Of a stretch of DNA of 64,000 bases, positions 35,219 through 43,645 are shown piece after piece. The number at the start of each line of letters is the position of its first letter. Positions within the stretch are counted from its first letter, which is position 1. This DNA is from JANQPX01 sp965204405 (GTDB lineage: Bacteria > Pseudomonadota > Alphaproteobacteria > Geminicoccales > Geminicoccaceae). The DNA lies in NCBI GenBank assembly GCA_965204405.1, contig CBDBEN010000004.1, forward strand, positions 372,001 to 436,000, written 5' to 3'. A program made the translations under genes and the position numbers. The notes beneath the pieces are model-generated. The model was not told the origin of the DNA, did not search any database, and saw only the letters and a list, made by a program, of their open reading frames with translations.

Positions 35219-35221
35219 GCA

Positions 35222-35491
35222 ATGGCCTACGATCCCAACAATCTGAGTGCTCTAACCTATGCCAACGGCTTCACCCTTTGGCACTACAAAACGACTGATC
35301 TTTCCGCTGACGTCGATACAACCGGCTACTTCGATGAAGCTTCCAACATGCTGCGCATCGGAGACTTCATCATGGCCAATACGGCGATTGATGCCACGGT
35401 CTCAAGCGGCGTCTTCATTGTGCGCGCGAACGACGCTAGCGGCGTTGACGTTGCCAATATCAGCAGCTTCGGGCTGGCCAATACCGACTAA
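35222..35491 (+). CDS. Small virion-type protein after the capsid gene
   Basis: The 89-residue protein starts MAYDPNNLSALTYANGFTLW and contains HYKTTDLSADVDTTGYFDEA and MLRIGDFIMANT. It is a compact beta-rich domain. It is translationally coupled to the capsid gene (three-base gap). Related short proteins of this pattern sit directly after capsid genes in phage-like clusters and are probably head-stabilising or decoration proteins; that role is inferred from position. Confidence 0.7.
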   Translation: MAYDPNNLSALTYANGFTLWHYKTTDLSADVDTTGYFDEASNMLRIGDFIMANTAIDATVSSGVFIVRANDASGVDVANISSFGLANTD

Positions 35492-35528
35492 CACCGCTCC
35501 GAAGAAAAACCTGGGCTGGTGAGCCAAG

Positions 35529-35559
35529 GCGGATGGGTGGTCCGACCCCACCCATCCGC
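35529..35559 (+). terminator. Strong hairpin downstream of the capsid genes, no U-tract
   Basis: A perfect 12-bp inverted repeat, GCGGATGGGTGG (35529-35540) and CCACCCATCCGC (35548-35559), has a 7-base loop. It is followed by TGCAAGGG, so a classic U-tract is missing. It lies 38 bp after the post-capsid gene and before the tail genes, the position of the T-phi terminator in T7-like phages. It could attenuate transcription or stabilise the capsid mRNA. Confidence 0.75.
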
Positions 35560-35611
35560 TGCAAGGGTCTAGTCGCTGCTCAATGGTCTGTCTGGGAGAC
35601 GATGAGTGCAG

Positions 35612-35977
35612 ATGAGGTTGCTGGCAACAGCTATGACTGTGATGTTGGTCTCCGCATGTTCGACTGCTGCCGCTGAGATCGATTTTGAAGGTTCAAGTTG
35701 CGAAGGACTGTCTATTAATAGTTTTGAAAGTCGGTTTCCATCAAACATCAACAGATTGGTATTCGCCGCCGCGATGCTTGGCCCGTTTGTCGAGCTTTGG
35801 CATGCGGGCTCCAGGCCAGCTCTGCCCAGACGCCCAGAACATGTCATTATCTACTCTTTGCCCGATTTACCTCTGATCATCGTCTATGAACAGGGACACT
35901 GCATTATTGCTTACCTTACGATCGATAGCGCCTTCCTTTGGCGATGGCTGCGCCCCCGAATCGGCTGGCGTGTCTGA
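35612..35977 (+). CDS. Predicted lipoprotein within the phage-like cluster
   Basis: The product has 121 residues from ATG 35612; GTG 35606 is also in frame. The N-terminus RLLATAMTVMLVSAC is a lipoprotein signal with Cys as lipidation site. The remainder contains one further hydrophobic stretch (FAAAMLGPFVELW) and beta strands (HVIIYSLPDLPLIIVYEQGH). A lipoprotein in a phage structural cluster could act as an o-spanin-like lysis factor or in superinfection exclusion, but the family is not recognised. It is separated from the capsid genes by the strong hairpin. Confidence 0.55.
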   Translation: MRLLATAMTVMLVSACSTAAAEIDFEGSSCEGLSINSFESRFPSNINRLVFAAAMLGPFVELWHAGSRPALPRRPEHVIIYSLPDLPLIIVYEQGHCIIAYLTIDSAFLWRWLRPRIGWRV

Positions 35978-36020
35978 ACACTAATTCGACCTTCCAAACC
36001 CGAGCCAAGGACGCTTGACC

Positions 36021-36593
36021 ATGTCCCTCAGCAATGTTGAGCTCTGTTCAGCCGCCCTCGTGAAGCTTGGCGCAGCGAGCATCTCCAGCTTTAACGATGG
36101 CACAACCGAAGCAGATATCGCGAAGACCCTCTATGATATCATTCGAGATGGACTCTTCGGTTTACACCCCTGGTCCTTCGCGACAGCTCACGTTGGATTG
36201 ACGCTTCTTCCGTCATCGCCAACAACCGATTTTGATTATGCCTTCGACCTGCCAGTCGATTTCATCAGGGCGCTGTCGGCTGGCGACGAAGAACGCGGCC
36301 GAGGAGCTGTCTTTCAAATCGTTGGCGATGAACTTCATACCAATCGCGAAGAAATCACGCTCGCCTATATCAAGAGAGCTGATGAGGCAAGCTTTCCGAC
36401 CTATTTCGTTTCAGCTCTAATTAATCGCCTTGCCGCTGAATTCTGCCTGCCACTTACCGAGAATTCCAGCCGTTCAGATCTCCTTTTCAAACAAGCAGAT
36501 GTAGAACTTCGTCTCGCAAAGCTAATCGATAGCCAGCAGGACACGCCACCACGGATGGAAGATTTCACGCTGATTGAGGCCCGAACAGCATGA
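36021..36593 (+). CDS. Tail tubular protein A (T7 gp11-like)
   Basis: The product has 190 residues from ATG 36021. The N-terminal LSNVELCSAALVKLGAASIS, followed by FGLHPWSFATA and FDYAFDLPVDFIRAL, is typical of gp11-like adaptor proteins that ring the portal. The C-terminal helices (SALINRLAAEFCLPLTENSS) also fit. It overlaps the next gene by ATGA, implying coupled production of the two nozzle components. Confidence 0.88.
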   Translation: MSLSNVELCSAALVKLGAASISSFNDGTTEADIAKTLYDIIRDGLFGLHPWSFATAHVGLTLLPSSPTTDFDYAFDLPVDFIRALSAGDEERGRGAVFQIVGDELHTNREEITLAYIKRADEASFPTYFVSALINRLAAEFCLPLTENSSRSDLLFKQADVELRLAKLIDSQQDTPPRMEDFTLIEARTA

Positions 36594-38497
36594 CACGCGT
36601 CAATATTCTGCAAACGGACTTTACATCCGGTGAGTTGGATCCTCGCCTGCTGGGCAGAACGGATCTCAGAACATACGAGAACGGTGCTTCACGGCTTGAG
36701 AACGTCGTTGTGGAAACGACAGGAGGTGCAAAACGCCGACCTGGAACAGCCTACATCGCAACAGCTCCCGGGCGTGGAAGGCTTGTCACATTCGAGCCTG
36801 GTTCAGGTGGCTCCTATCTCCTTGTATTCACTGATCAGCAGCTCGACATCTACGAAGACAGCATTCTGACCGAAACGCTGGCAACTCCTTGGACCGAGGC
36901 TGAAATCAAGCAAATTGCTTGGGGGGAACTCGGCGATAGCATTATTGTTACGCACCCTGATCATACACCCCAGCAAATTACAAAGATAACCAGCTCAAGT
37001 TGGACAATCGATGATCTGGTGTTCACGGACAAGGAATCGGGCCTTGTTTGTTCCCCTTTCGCTCGGTTTGCCTCTGCTGACGTTACGCTTGCGGCAAGTG
37101 GCACCGCACCCGCCGTTACCTTGACAGCTTCCGACGATGTCTTCCAGTCAGGCCATCTGGGGACTGTGTTCCGTGTCCAGGGCGAGCAAATCAGAATAAC
37201 CAATGTCACGACGCCCACTCAAGCTACCGGCCAAGCTCTCGACGGGACCTTCGCAAATATCGCCTCGACCGTCGATTGGGATGAGCAAGCCTTCAGCGAT
37301 GAGAGAGGCTGGCCAATCTCATTGACATTTCATCAGAACCGAATGGTGATTGGTGGTTCGAGGGATCTTCCTAACGCCCTCTGGCTATCTAAGAGCGGTC
37401 AGTTTTTCAACTTTGACCTTGGTACAGGCGCAGATGACGAAGCCATCGCGTTTCGACTGGCAGCCAATGAAAACCAGATCATCCGTTCTATGGTATCCGG
37501 GCGGAATCTCCAGATCTTCACGAGCAGCGGTGAGTGGATCGTCACCGGCACGCCGCTAACGCCGACAAATCTGCAGGTCCGTCGGCAAAGCCGGATCGGA
37601 TCGCCAACTGACCGTCAGGTCCCGCCCCGCGATGTTGACGGTGCCACCTTGTTCGTGGCACGAAACGGTCGCGAAATTCGGGAGTTTCTCTTTACCGATT
37701 CGGAGCAGGCTTACCAGGCGCCGGATCTGGCCCTTTTGGCCCGCCATCTGGTTCTTGATCCTGTCGACCAAGCCTTTGATCGAGGCAGGCGCTTGTTTCT
37801 GATCACGATGGAAGATGGCTCTGTCGCCAGTATCGGCATCTACCGAAACGCAGATATCATTGCTTGGAGTAAGCAGACGACGCAAGGCTCAGTGCTCTCG
37901 GTTACCGCCAGTGAAACGAAGACGTTTCTTCTTGTTGAGCGAAGCAATGGTGTTTTCATCGAAGAACTTGTCGATACGCTCTTTGTCGACGCTGCCATTT
38001 CGCTGAGTGCAGGCGTACCGACGACTATTTGGACGGGCCTAAGTCATCTTGAAGGTGAGACAGTCTCCGTCATCGCCGATGATATAATTGTCGACAACGC
38101 TCTCGTGAGTGGAGGGCAGATTACACTCGCCGACGCCGCAACTCAACTTATCGTCGGACTTCCCTATACACATATTGTTGAGCCATTGCCACCAATGCTC
38201 TCATCGGCGCGTGGAAAAACCCAAGAGCCTCTCTACCGGCCCGTGAGGCTCGTCTTTCGCGTCCTTGAAACCAGCAGCCTCCGTATTGATACCGGCAATG
38301 GCTTCCGTGAGTTGCTGTACTTCCCGGTTGGGACAGGTCCTGCCAACCCTACTCCCACACCATTTTCCGGTGACCAGACCTTGAGAGCTCTCGGCTGGCG
38401 CCGGGGGCCCAGTCTTCCACCTTGGCGGATCGAACAATCGACACCGCTGCCTTTCACACTTCTATCTGCAACTACAGAAATAAAGGTGATCAGCTGA
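36590..38497 (+). CDS. Tail tubular protein B-like (T7 gp12-like nozzle) protein
   Basis: This 635-residue beta-rich protein starts MTRVNILQTDFTSGELDPRL and has LENVVVETTGGAKRRPGTAY, followed by GWPISLTFHQNRMVIGGSRD and FTSSGEWIVTGTPLTPTNLQ. These are hallmarks of the gp12-like/phage stabilisation family that makes the podovirus nozzle. The gene is intact. It overlaps both neighbours by one to four bases (ATGA at each end). No tail-fibre gene follows it, which is unusual. Confidence 0.87.
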   Translation: MTRVNILQTDFTSGELDPRLLGRTDLRTYENGASRLENVVVETTGGAKRRPGTAYIATAPGRGRLVTFEPGSGGSYLLVFTDQQLDIYEDSILTETLATPWTEAEIKQIAWGELGDSIIVTHPDHTPQQITKITSSSWTIDDLVFTDKESGLVCSPFARFASADVTLAASGTAPAVTLTASDDVFQSGHLGTVFRVQGEQIRITNVTTPTQATGQALDGTFANIASTVDWDEQAFSDERGWPISLTFHQNRMVIGGSRDLPNALWLSKSGQFFNFDLGTGADDEAIAFRLAANENQIIRSMVSGRNLQIFTSSGEWIVTGTPLTPTNLQVRRQSRIGSPTDRQVPPRDVDGATLFVARNGREIREFLFTDSEQAYQAPDLALLARHLVLDPVDQAFDRGRRLFLITMEDGSVASIGIYRNADIIAWSKQTTQGSVLSVTASETKTFLLVERSNGVFIEELVDTLFVDAAISLSAGVPTTIWTGLSHLEGETVSVIADDIIVDNALVSGGQITLADAATQLIVGLPYTHIVEPLPPMLSSARGKTQEPLYRPVRLVFRVLETSSLRIDTGNGFRELLYFPVGTGPANPTPTPFSGDQTLRALGWRRGPSLPPWRIEQSTPLPFTLLSATTEIKVIS

Positions 38498-38925
38498 TGG
38501 GTGCTCTAAGCAGCTTGGCCTCGGTTGGCCTCAATCTCGCACTAGCCGACCAGGCGCAAAAACGCCAAGCAAGAGAGATTAATGCCGAGCGCGATGACGA
38601 TGTTCAAAAGATTGAACAGCGCAATGCAGAGGAGCAACGGCGGGCAGCAGAACGGCTTCGTAGGCAACTCGCCACCCAACGTGCTCGTGCCGGGGCAGCA
38701 GGATTGGGCGGCAGTGCCACATCGGCCGCTGTTCTTCGCGGGCTTGTCCAGGAAGCTGCCGCTGTTGAACAAGTGAGACGAAATGAATCCGCACAAACAA
38801 TTCAGGCGATTAACCAACGCGCACGCAACGCTAGGCGCTCAAACCTCCTTGATTTAGCTGGCACTACGGCCAGAAACAGCCTGTCACAACTGAGGGGCAA
38901 CCGCCGCAGCTCGCTTCTAAGTTGA
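38497..38925 (+). CDS. Internal virion-like coiled-coil protein
   Basis: This 142-residue protein starts at ATG 38497, overlapping the preceding TGA by one base. It has an N-terminal hydrophobic helix (LSSLASVGLNLALADQAQ), then a long Arg/Gln/Glu/Ala-rich coiled coil and a Gly-rich AGAAGLGGSATSAAVLRGL segment of the type found in internal (core) proteins of podoviruses. The larger partners equivalent to T7 gp15 and gp16 are missing. The assignment is by pattern and position. Confidence 0.65.
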   Translation: MGALSSLASVGLNLALADQAQKRQAREINAERDDDVQKIEQRNAEEQRRAAERLRRQLATQRARAGAAGLGGSATSAAVLRGLVQEAAAVEQVRRNESAQTIQAINQRARNARRSNLLDLAGTTARNSLSQLRGNRRSSLLS

Positions 38926-39133
38926 TGATCAACGCAGCTTACAAGTAACAGATCGACGTTGATGTGACTGATTCAACAAATATATATAAATATCTTTTAC
39001 CTGATAACGCCACATCAATGTCTAGAATTATCTATTCAATAAGTATTATTAGAAATCACATATCTACAATTTCTATCTAAATACATCGTCCGCCTAATAC
39101 TTATCTATTCTGGATGCACTACATGGGAAAAAC
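38926..39133. promoter_or_regulatory. AT-rich intergenic region with a long-range inverted repeat before the terminase gene
   Basis: This 208-bp non-coding stretch is clearly more AT-rich than its surroundings. It contains TTGATGTG (38959-38966) and its inverted copy CACATCAA (39011-39018) separated by 44 bases of AT-rich DNA, including TATATATAAATAT. It may carry the terminase promoter or a protein-binding site; a packaging site is another possibility. Confidence 0.45.
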
Positions 39134-40642
39134 ATGCGGAAAATGAGAAAAACTTCCCACGCCCGACAAGACAAAGTCAGTTTTGCACAGTTCGTCTGGC
39201 TCTGGAACAGGTCCCAAGGTCAACAAACGCCTCAGATTCATTTAGAGATTGCCGAATGGCTGGATCAGCGATGGCAAGGCGGCGATCGAAGACTTCTTCT
39301 TCTTTGCTTTCGCAGTGCTGGAAAGTCGACTCTTATCGGTGTTTTTTGTGTGTGGTTACTTTTTAATTTACCCAACCTAAGAATATTAGTCTTGTCAGCC
39401 GAGACAGATCTAGCCAAAAAAATGGTGCGAAATGTCAAGAATATTGTCGAGCGCCATCCTCTTACAAATCACCTAGTCCCAACTAGAGCACGTCAGTGGG
39501 CCTCCAACCAATTTACAGTTAGACGGCAATTGACTCTGCGTGATCCATCACTCCTCGCGCGCGGCATTAGTTCAAATATCACTGGCTCGCGCGCCGATGT
39601 CATTATCGCAGATGATGTCGAGGTGCCGAATACTTGCCGGACGCTCGCCAAACGTGAGGAGCTTCATGAGCGATTACAAGAAACTGCCTATGTCCTAGTT
39701 CCTGGCGGTCTACAGCTCTACGCAGGTACACCACACAGTCTCGAATCAATCTATACTGATCAGCCTTCCGACCAAGAAGAGTCTCCCTTTCTCGCCGGGT
39801 TCAGCAGGTTTGTTATGCCGTTACTAAGCGAAAGAGGTGAGAGCCGCTGGCCGGAGCGCTTCCCAACAAACAAAATCAACGAGTTACGCGATCAAACCGG
39901 CCCTATCAAATTTAGAAGTCAGATGATGCTTGAGCCAATCGGAGATGATGAACTCCGCCTCGATCCCAATCGTTTGCTTCGATATGATGACGATCTTCAA
40001 CTTCGACAAAGCAACGGGCAATCGACCCTGACGATTGCTGGCAGACGTATGGCGTCGGTGACAGCTTGGTGGGATCCATCGTTTGGATCGCCCAGAATTG
40101 GCGATGCGAGTGTGGTAGCTGCTGTTTTTGTCGATGAAGAGGGTGGTTATTGGCTACACGACATTCGTTATCTTGAACATGATCCGGCTCAGCGGAACGA
40201 AGTCGATGAAGCGACACAACTCTGTCGTCAGGTCGCTGACTTTGCTCGGGCCGCCTGGTTACCATCAATCACGATTGAATCTAATGGGTTAGGAAAATTC
40301 CTCCCTTCCATTCTTCAACGTGAAATCAATGCAGCCGGCCTGAGCTGCAGCGTACTGGAGCATGTTTCACATTGCAGCAAAGACCAACGCATACTGAATG
40401 CCTTTGATCCGGTGATCGCAGCAGGCGCTCTGCATGCTCATACTACTGTATGGCAAACACCCTTTATCAGCGAAATGCGCAACTGGCGACCTGGACGAAA
40501 TGGCCGGGACGACGGACTTGATGCGGTAAGTGGCTGCATTCTTAACGAGCCCGTGAGAATCCGCCGAATAGCTTCCAGAGCACAAAGATCTTGGCGAAAC
40601 CGCTCGGTCAACCGTGCCCTCGAAGTTGATTTTACTCCATGA
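39134..40642 (+). CDS. Phage terminase large subunit
   Basis: The 502-residue protein has a DNA-packaging ATPase domain with Walker A CFRSAGKST (about residues 68-76) and Walker B VIIADDVE, then an RNase H-like nuclease domain with the three acidic segments AWWDPSFG, TIESNGLGK and GRDDGLDAVSG. All catalytic positions appear intact, so it could be active. It is the next-to-last gene of the cluster, on the same strand, behind an AT-rich gap, whereas podoviruses usually keep it before the portal. Base composition in its 5' half looks more AT-rich than in the capsid genes. No small terminase was recognised. Confidence 0.9.
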   Translation: MRKMRKTSHARQDKVSFAQFVWLWNRSQGQQTPQIHLEIAEWLDQRWQGGDRRLLLLCFRSAGKSTLIGVFCVWLLFNLPNLRILVLSAETDLAKKMVRNVKNIVERHPLTNHLVPTRARQWASNQFTVRRQLTLRDPSLLARGISSNITGSRADVIIADDVEVPNTCRTLAKREELHERLQETAYVLVPGGLQLYAGTPHSLESIYTDQPSDQEESPFLAGFSRFVMPLLSERGESRWPERFPTNKINELRDQTGPIKFRSQMMLEPIGDDELRLDPNRLLRYDDDLQLRQSNGQSTLTIAGRRMASVTAWWDPSFGSPRIGDASVVAAVFVDEEGGYWLHDIRYLEHDPAQRNEVDEATQLCRQVADFARAAWLPSITIESNGLGKFLPSILQREINAAGLSCSVLEHVSHCSKDQRILNAFDPVIAAGALHAHTTVWQTPFISEMRNWRPGRNGRDDGLDAVSGCILNEPVRIRRIASRAQRSWRNRSVNRALEVDFTP

Positions 40643-40722
40643 CGATCCTGAATCAAGAAAACAACCCTTCTGGGGAAAACAGTTGATCAACATCTGTTGC
40701 CAAAACATCGTGAGAGCTTACA

Positions 40723-41151
40723 ATGACCAGGGATGAAAAAGTTGGGCGACAAGAACAATCATCTAACGTTATCGAATTCGAAGCTGCAGTGCGACGTATA
40801 AGATCAGATCGAATAACCGCAGCTCTATCGCACCTTGCAGGCAAAGAAAACGCTAATGTGATTGAGGCCTTGGCATCGGCAATAGCAAACAGCCTTAGAT
40901 CTGAAAGCGACTTCAATCAGCCCTTCAAATTTGAACGCATCCGGTTGCTGCGGAAGTCACGAAACCCTATTGGCGAAGATCAGGCGAAGATAGCTGTCAT
41001 TCGACGGATCGCCAGGAGAGCTCTTTGTGGAGCATTGTGTGATCCGACGCGCGGTGCGAACGCCTTTCATCGCGTAGAGATTACGCCTGATTGGGCGAAG
41101 AATATTCTGCCTGTGGCTGTGTTCGGTCCTTTTTTATTCTACCGCCTTTGA
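40723..41151 (+). CDS. SleB-like cell-wall-hydrolase fragment
   Basis: The 142-residue protein ends with RRALCGALCDPTRGANAFHR, followed by VEITPDWAKNILPVAVFGPFLFYRL, which fits the C-terminal half of the SleB/cell-wall-hydrolase domain (pattern DPTxGAxxFH, PxWA, IGxHxFY). The N-terminal 90 residues are helical and unlike the usual SleB N-terminal half with its catalytic Glu, which appears missing. It may be a degenerate endolysin or a new arrangement. It is the last gene of the cluster, converging with the AMP nucleosidase gene. There is no signal peptide and no holin neighbour. Confidence 0.6.
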   Translation: MTRDEKVGRQEQSSNVIEFEAAVRRIRSDRITAALSHLAGKENANVIEALASAIANSLRSESDFNQPFKFERIRLLRKSRNPIGEDQAKIAVIRRIARRALCGALCDPTRGANAFHRVEITPDWAKNILPVAVFGPFLFYRL

Positions 41152-41195
41152 AATCACTGTACGGGCCTCGTAATGAGAAAAGCCTGATTTAGAAA

Positions 41196-42689
41196 CTATC
41201 GAAAGGCGGGTTCATCAAAACTTCTCAGCTTTCGTGAATGAATTTGCTCAGGTCCGACCTCATCCCGAAGAATTCGAATAGCCTCAAGTCCGATTTGCAA
41301 ATGCTGATCGATGCGCTCGCGATAAAATGTGTTGGCCATGCCGCGAAGCTTTAGCTCTCCATGCAAAGGTTTATCGGACACACAGAGCAACGTGCCATAG
41401 GGCACACGAAATCGAAAACCATTTGCCGCGATCGTCGCACTTTCCATATCAACAGCGATGGCGCGTTGTCGATTTAGCCGCTCGTAGAGCTCATCATACC
41501 GTAACTCCCAATTGCGATTGTCCGTGCTCGCGACAGTTCCTGTGCGCATCCTGGTCTTGATATCCCTTCCCCTCAGCCCAGTGACATTGACGACGGCATC
41601 CTGAAGCGCGACTTGGACTTCCGCTATGGGCGGCACTGTTACATATAGGGGGAGGTCCTGATCGAGAACATGATCCTCGCGTGCGTAGCCATGTGCTAGA
41701 ACATAGTCACCTAATTGCTGGCTTCTGCGAAGCCCAGCACAATGCCCGAGCATCAACCAACAATGGGGCCGAAGCACGGCGAGATGATCTGTAATCGTTC
41801 GTGCATTTGATGGCCCCACGCCAATATTGACCATCGTGATACCCATACGATCAGGCCGAGTAAGGTGATAGGCGGGCATCTGCGGAAGATGATGAGGGGA
41901 CACACCGCTGGGGCTCTCTGCCGAAAAACGACGATTAGGCGTTACAACATCTCCAGGTTCCACTAAACTTGAATAGGTTTCGCCAGAGCTAATCTCTTGC
42001 TTTGCGTAGTCAATAAAATGCTCGACATAACGCTGGTAGTTCGTCAGCAAAATGAAGCGTTGTACGTGCTCAGGACGGGTTGCCGTGTAATGATGGAAGC
42101 GCTGCAGCGAGTAGTCGACTCTCTCTGCTGTAAAAAGAGCAAGCGGCTTGGTCTCCCCTTCTTCTGACCAATAGGTTCCATTGGCAATAGCATCATCGAT
42201 ACGGCTCATATCGGGTAACGGAAAACTTGCTTGAAGCGTTGCTACCCGCTCCTGACGAATATCTGCCGTGCTCTCTTCAATCACGAAAGGTAGCGGCATC
42301 TGACGGCTGCTGATGCCAACTGCCACAGGCATACCGTGATGGTTCATCAACAGTTCGATCTGCCGCCGATAATAGTCGGCAAAAAGCGAGGGCCTTGTCA
42401 GCGTCGTCCCGTAGATGCCGGGATCGTGGAGCGCTCCATAAGACAGGCGCGCGTCGAGGTTGAGTGTTGCAGCTTCGATTCTAACGCCGAGAAATGGGTA
42501 GCAGGCATCAACAGCACGTCTTGGCACGCCATTCTCATTTGATGTGAAGCGATTAAATGCCGCCTGCATGATAGCAACGCCCTGGTCATAAATTTCGGTG
42601 ATGCGCGCGACCGCAGCGTCCGGATCATCAAAAAGGCGCACATCACGTGCGCCCCGCTCCTCAAACAAGTTGATCAGATAGTCTGCCAT
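41196..42689 (-). CDS. amn: AMP nucleosidase
   Basis: The 497-residue enzyme hydrolyses AMP to adenine and ribose 5-phosphate. The C-terminal PNP/UDP-type phosphorylase-like domain has ITMVNIGVGPSNARTITDHL, WLMLGHCAGLR and AVDMESATIAANGFRF, with the catalytic acidic residue in VDMES; the N-terminal domain has the AMN-type DARLSYGALHDPG and YYRRQIELLMNHHGMPVAVG. The length is normal. It marks the chromosomal flank of the phage-like cluster and stands divergent from a 956-bp non-coding stretch. Confidence 0.94.
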   Translation of the reverse strand: MADYLINLFEERGARDVRLFDDPDAAVARITEIYDQGVAIMQAAFNRFTSNENGVPRRAVDACYPFLGVRIEAATLNLDARLSYGALHDPGIYGTTLTRPSLFADYYRRQIELLMNHHGMPVAVGISSRQMPLPFVIEESTADIRQERVATLQASFPLPDMSRIDDAIANGTYWSEEGETKPLALFTAERVDYSLQRFHHYTATRPEHVQRFILLTNYQRYVEHFIDYAKQEISSGETYSSLVEPGDVVTPNRRFSAESPSGVSPHHLPQMPAYHLTRPDRMGITMVNIGVGPSNARTITDHLAVLRPHCWLMLGHCAGLRRSQQLGDYVLAHGYAREDHVLDQDLPLYVTVPPIAEVQVALQDAVVNVTGLRGRDIKTRMRTGTVASTDNRNWELRYDELYERLNRQRAIAVDMESATIAANGFRFRVPYGTLLCVSDKPLHGELKLRGMANTFYRERIDQHLQIGLEAIRILRDEVGPEQIHSRKLRSFDEPAFR

Positions 42690-43645
42690 GGTGATTTCCC
42701 GTCATTGTTGCTCCTTTCACTCGAACAATCGGGCAAGGGTGTCAACGCTTCCGGCAACATTCTCTGTGAACGGCAATCAATGCGTTCTTGCTCTAGGCAG
42801 ATAAAGTCGAGAGGGTAGAATCGCAATGCCGGAGACGTTTTACCAGGTTGAGGCTCCGTTCTTTTCCGGGCGAAAAAAATGGCGCACGCCTTGCCATAAT
42901 GAGAGAGTAGCACGCCGTCCTCGCAGGCACTGCTCCCCCCGATCTGGCTTAGAAGCCCCTTCTCTTGTAACGCCTCCGGTAAAATCATCACCATTGCTCG
43001 CGATCAGGCCCACCGGCAAGAGCAACAACCCTATGAAGTTGGGTTTCCCGGCAAGCCTGAACGCCAGTCTTAGGACTGGCCACGGTGGTGAGATCAAGAC
43101 CCAAAGTGGTGGATTTTCGCCAGTTTTTCGCGCGCGTCGGCGCCAATAATACCAGCTACGACATGCCGGCGAGCAAGCAAGCCTACTGCGCAGTCCATTT
43201 CTATACGTAGACGGCCACACATGGACAAGAATAGCCGCTATTTTCACCGGACGGGATCCGAAGCGGCAGAATTATTTTTCCGGTAATGGCCTTCAAGACT
43301 TGAGCAAACTGGATGTGCCACGCTTGGCGGCACCGGCCTCAGGAACGCTGCTATTGTGTAGAGGAACATTGTTGCCTCTGTCCAAGCCCATGCCGCTATC
43401 GACAGGTAGTCTTGTCTATCGGCCATCGGCTGCCACAAAAAAGGTAACGAATATCATATCGATATTCCCTTCATCTTATCGTTTAGATCAATATCAAATC
43501 ATTGGCTGTTTTTGAAGGCGAATTACCCATCTTACCTTGTTGTATGCCGTCTGCCCCATCTGAACCTAGGCGCTAGATTGCTGCAAACCCTTGCAAATTG
43601 AGAGAATTCAGCCTTCATAATAATTGCAACGGAGGGATTTTGACG
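42690..43645. other. 956-bp gap without a convincing gene
   Basis: No ORF here shows family motifs, a good Shine-Dalgarno or plausible composition. A 7-bp hairpin GCCAGTC/GACTGGC (43063-43080) and an inverted repeat AATATC/GATATT (43450-43466) are visible. The last 200 bp are AT-rich and end in a GGAGGG Shine-Dalgarno for the PotC-like permease gene. It may be a rearrangement scar, since the permease lacks its usual upstream partners. Confidence 0.6.

Noticed and set aside
30227..41151. Siphovirus-type RcGTA gene-transfer-agent cluster
   Set aside because: The portal, nozzle and capsid genes are podovirus-type; the RcGTA-like adaptor, tail tape measure and HK97 protease order is absent.
29141..41195. 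Prophage attachment sites flanking the particle cluster
   Set aside because: No tRNA gene, integrase or obvious direct repeats were found at either boundary by eye.
42840..43247. 135-codon open frame on the - strand in the 956-bp gap
   Set aside because: The composition is Arg/Pro/Trp-rich and erratic, with no ribosome-binding site and no family resemblance.
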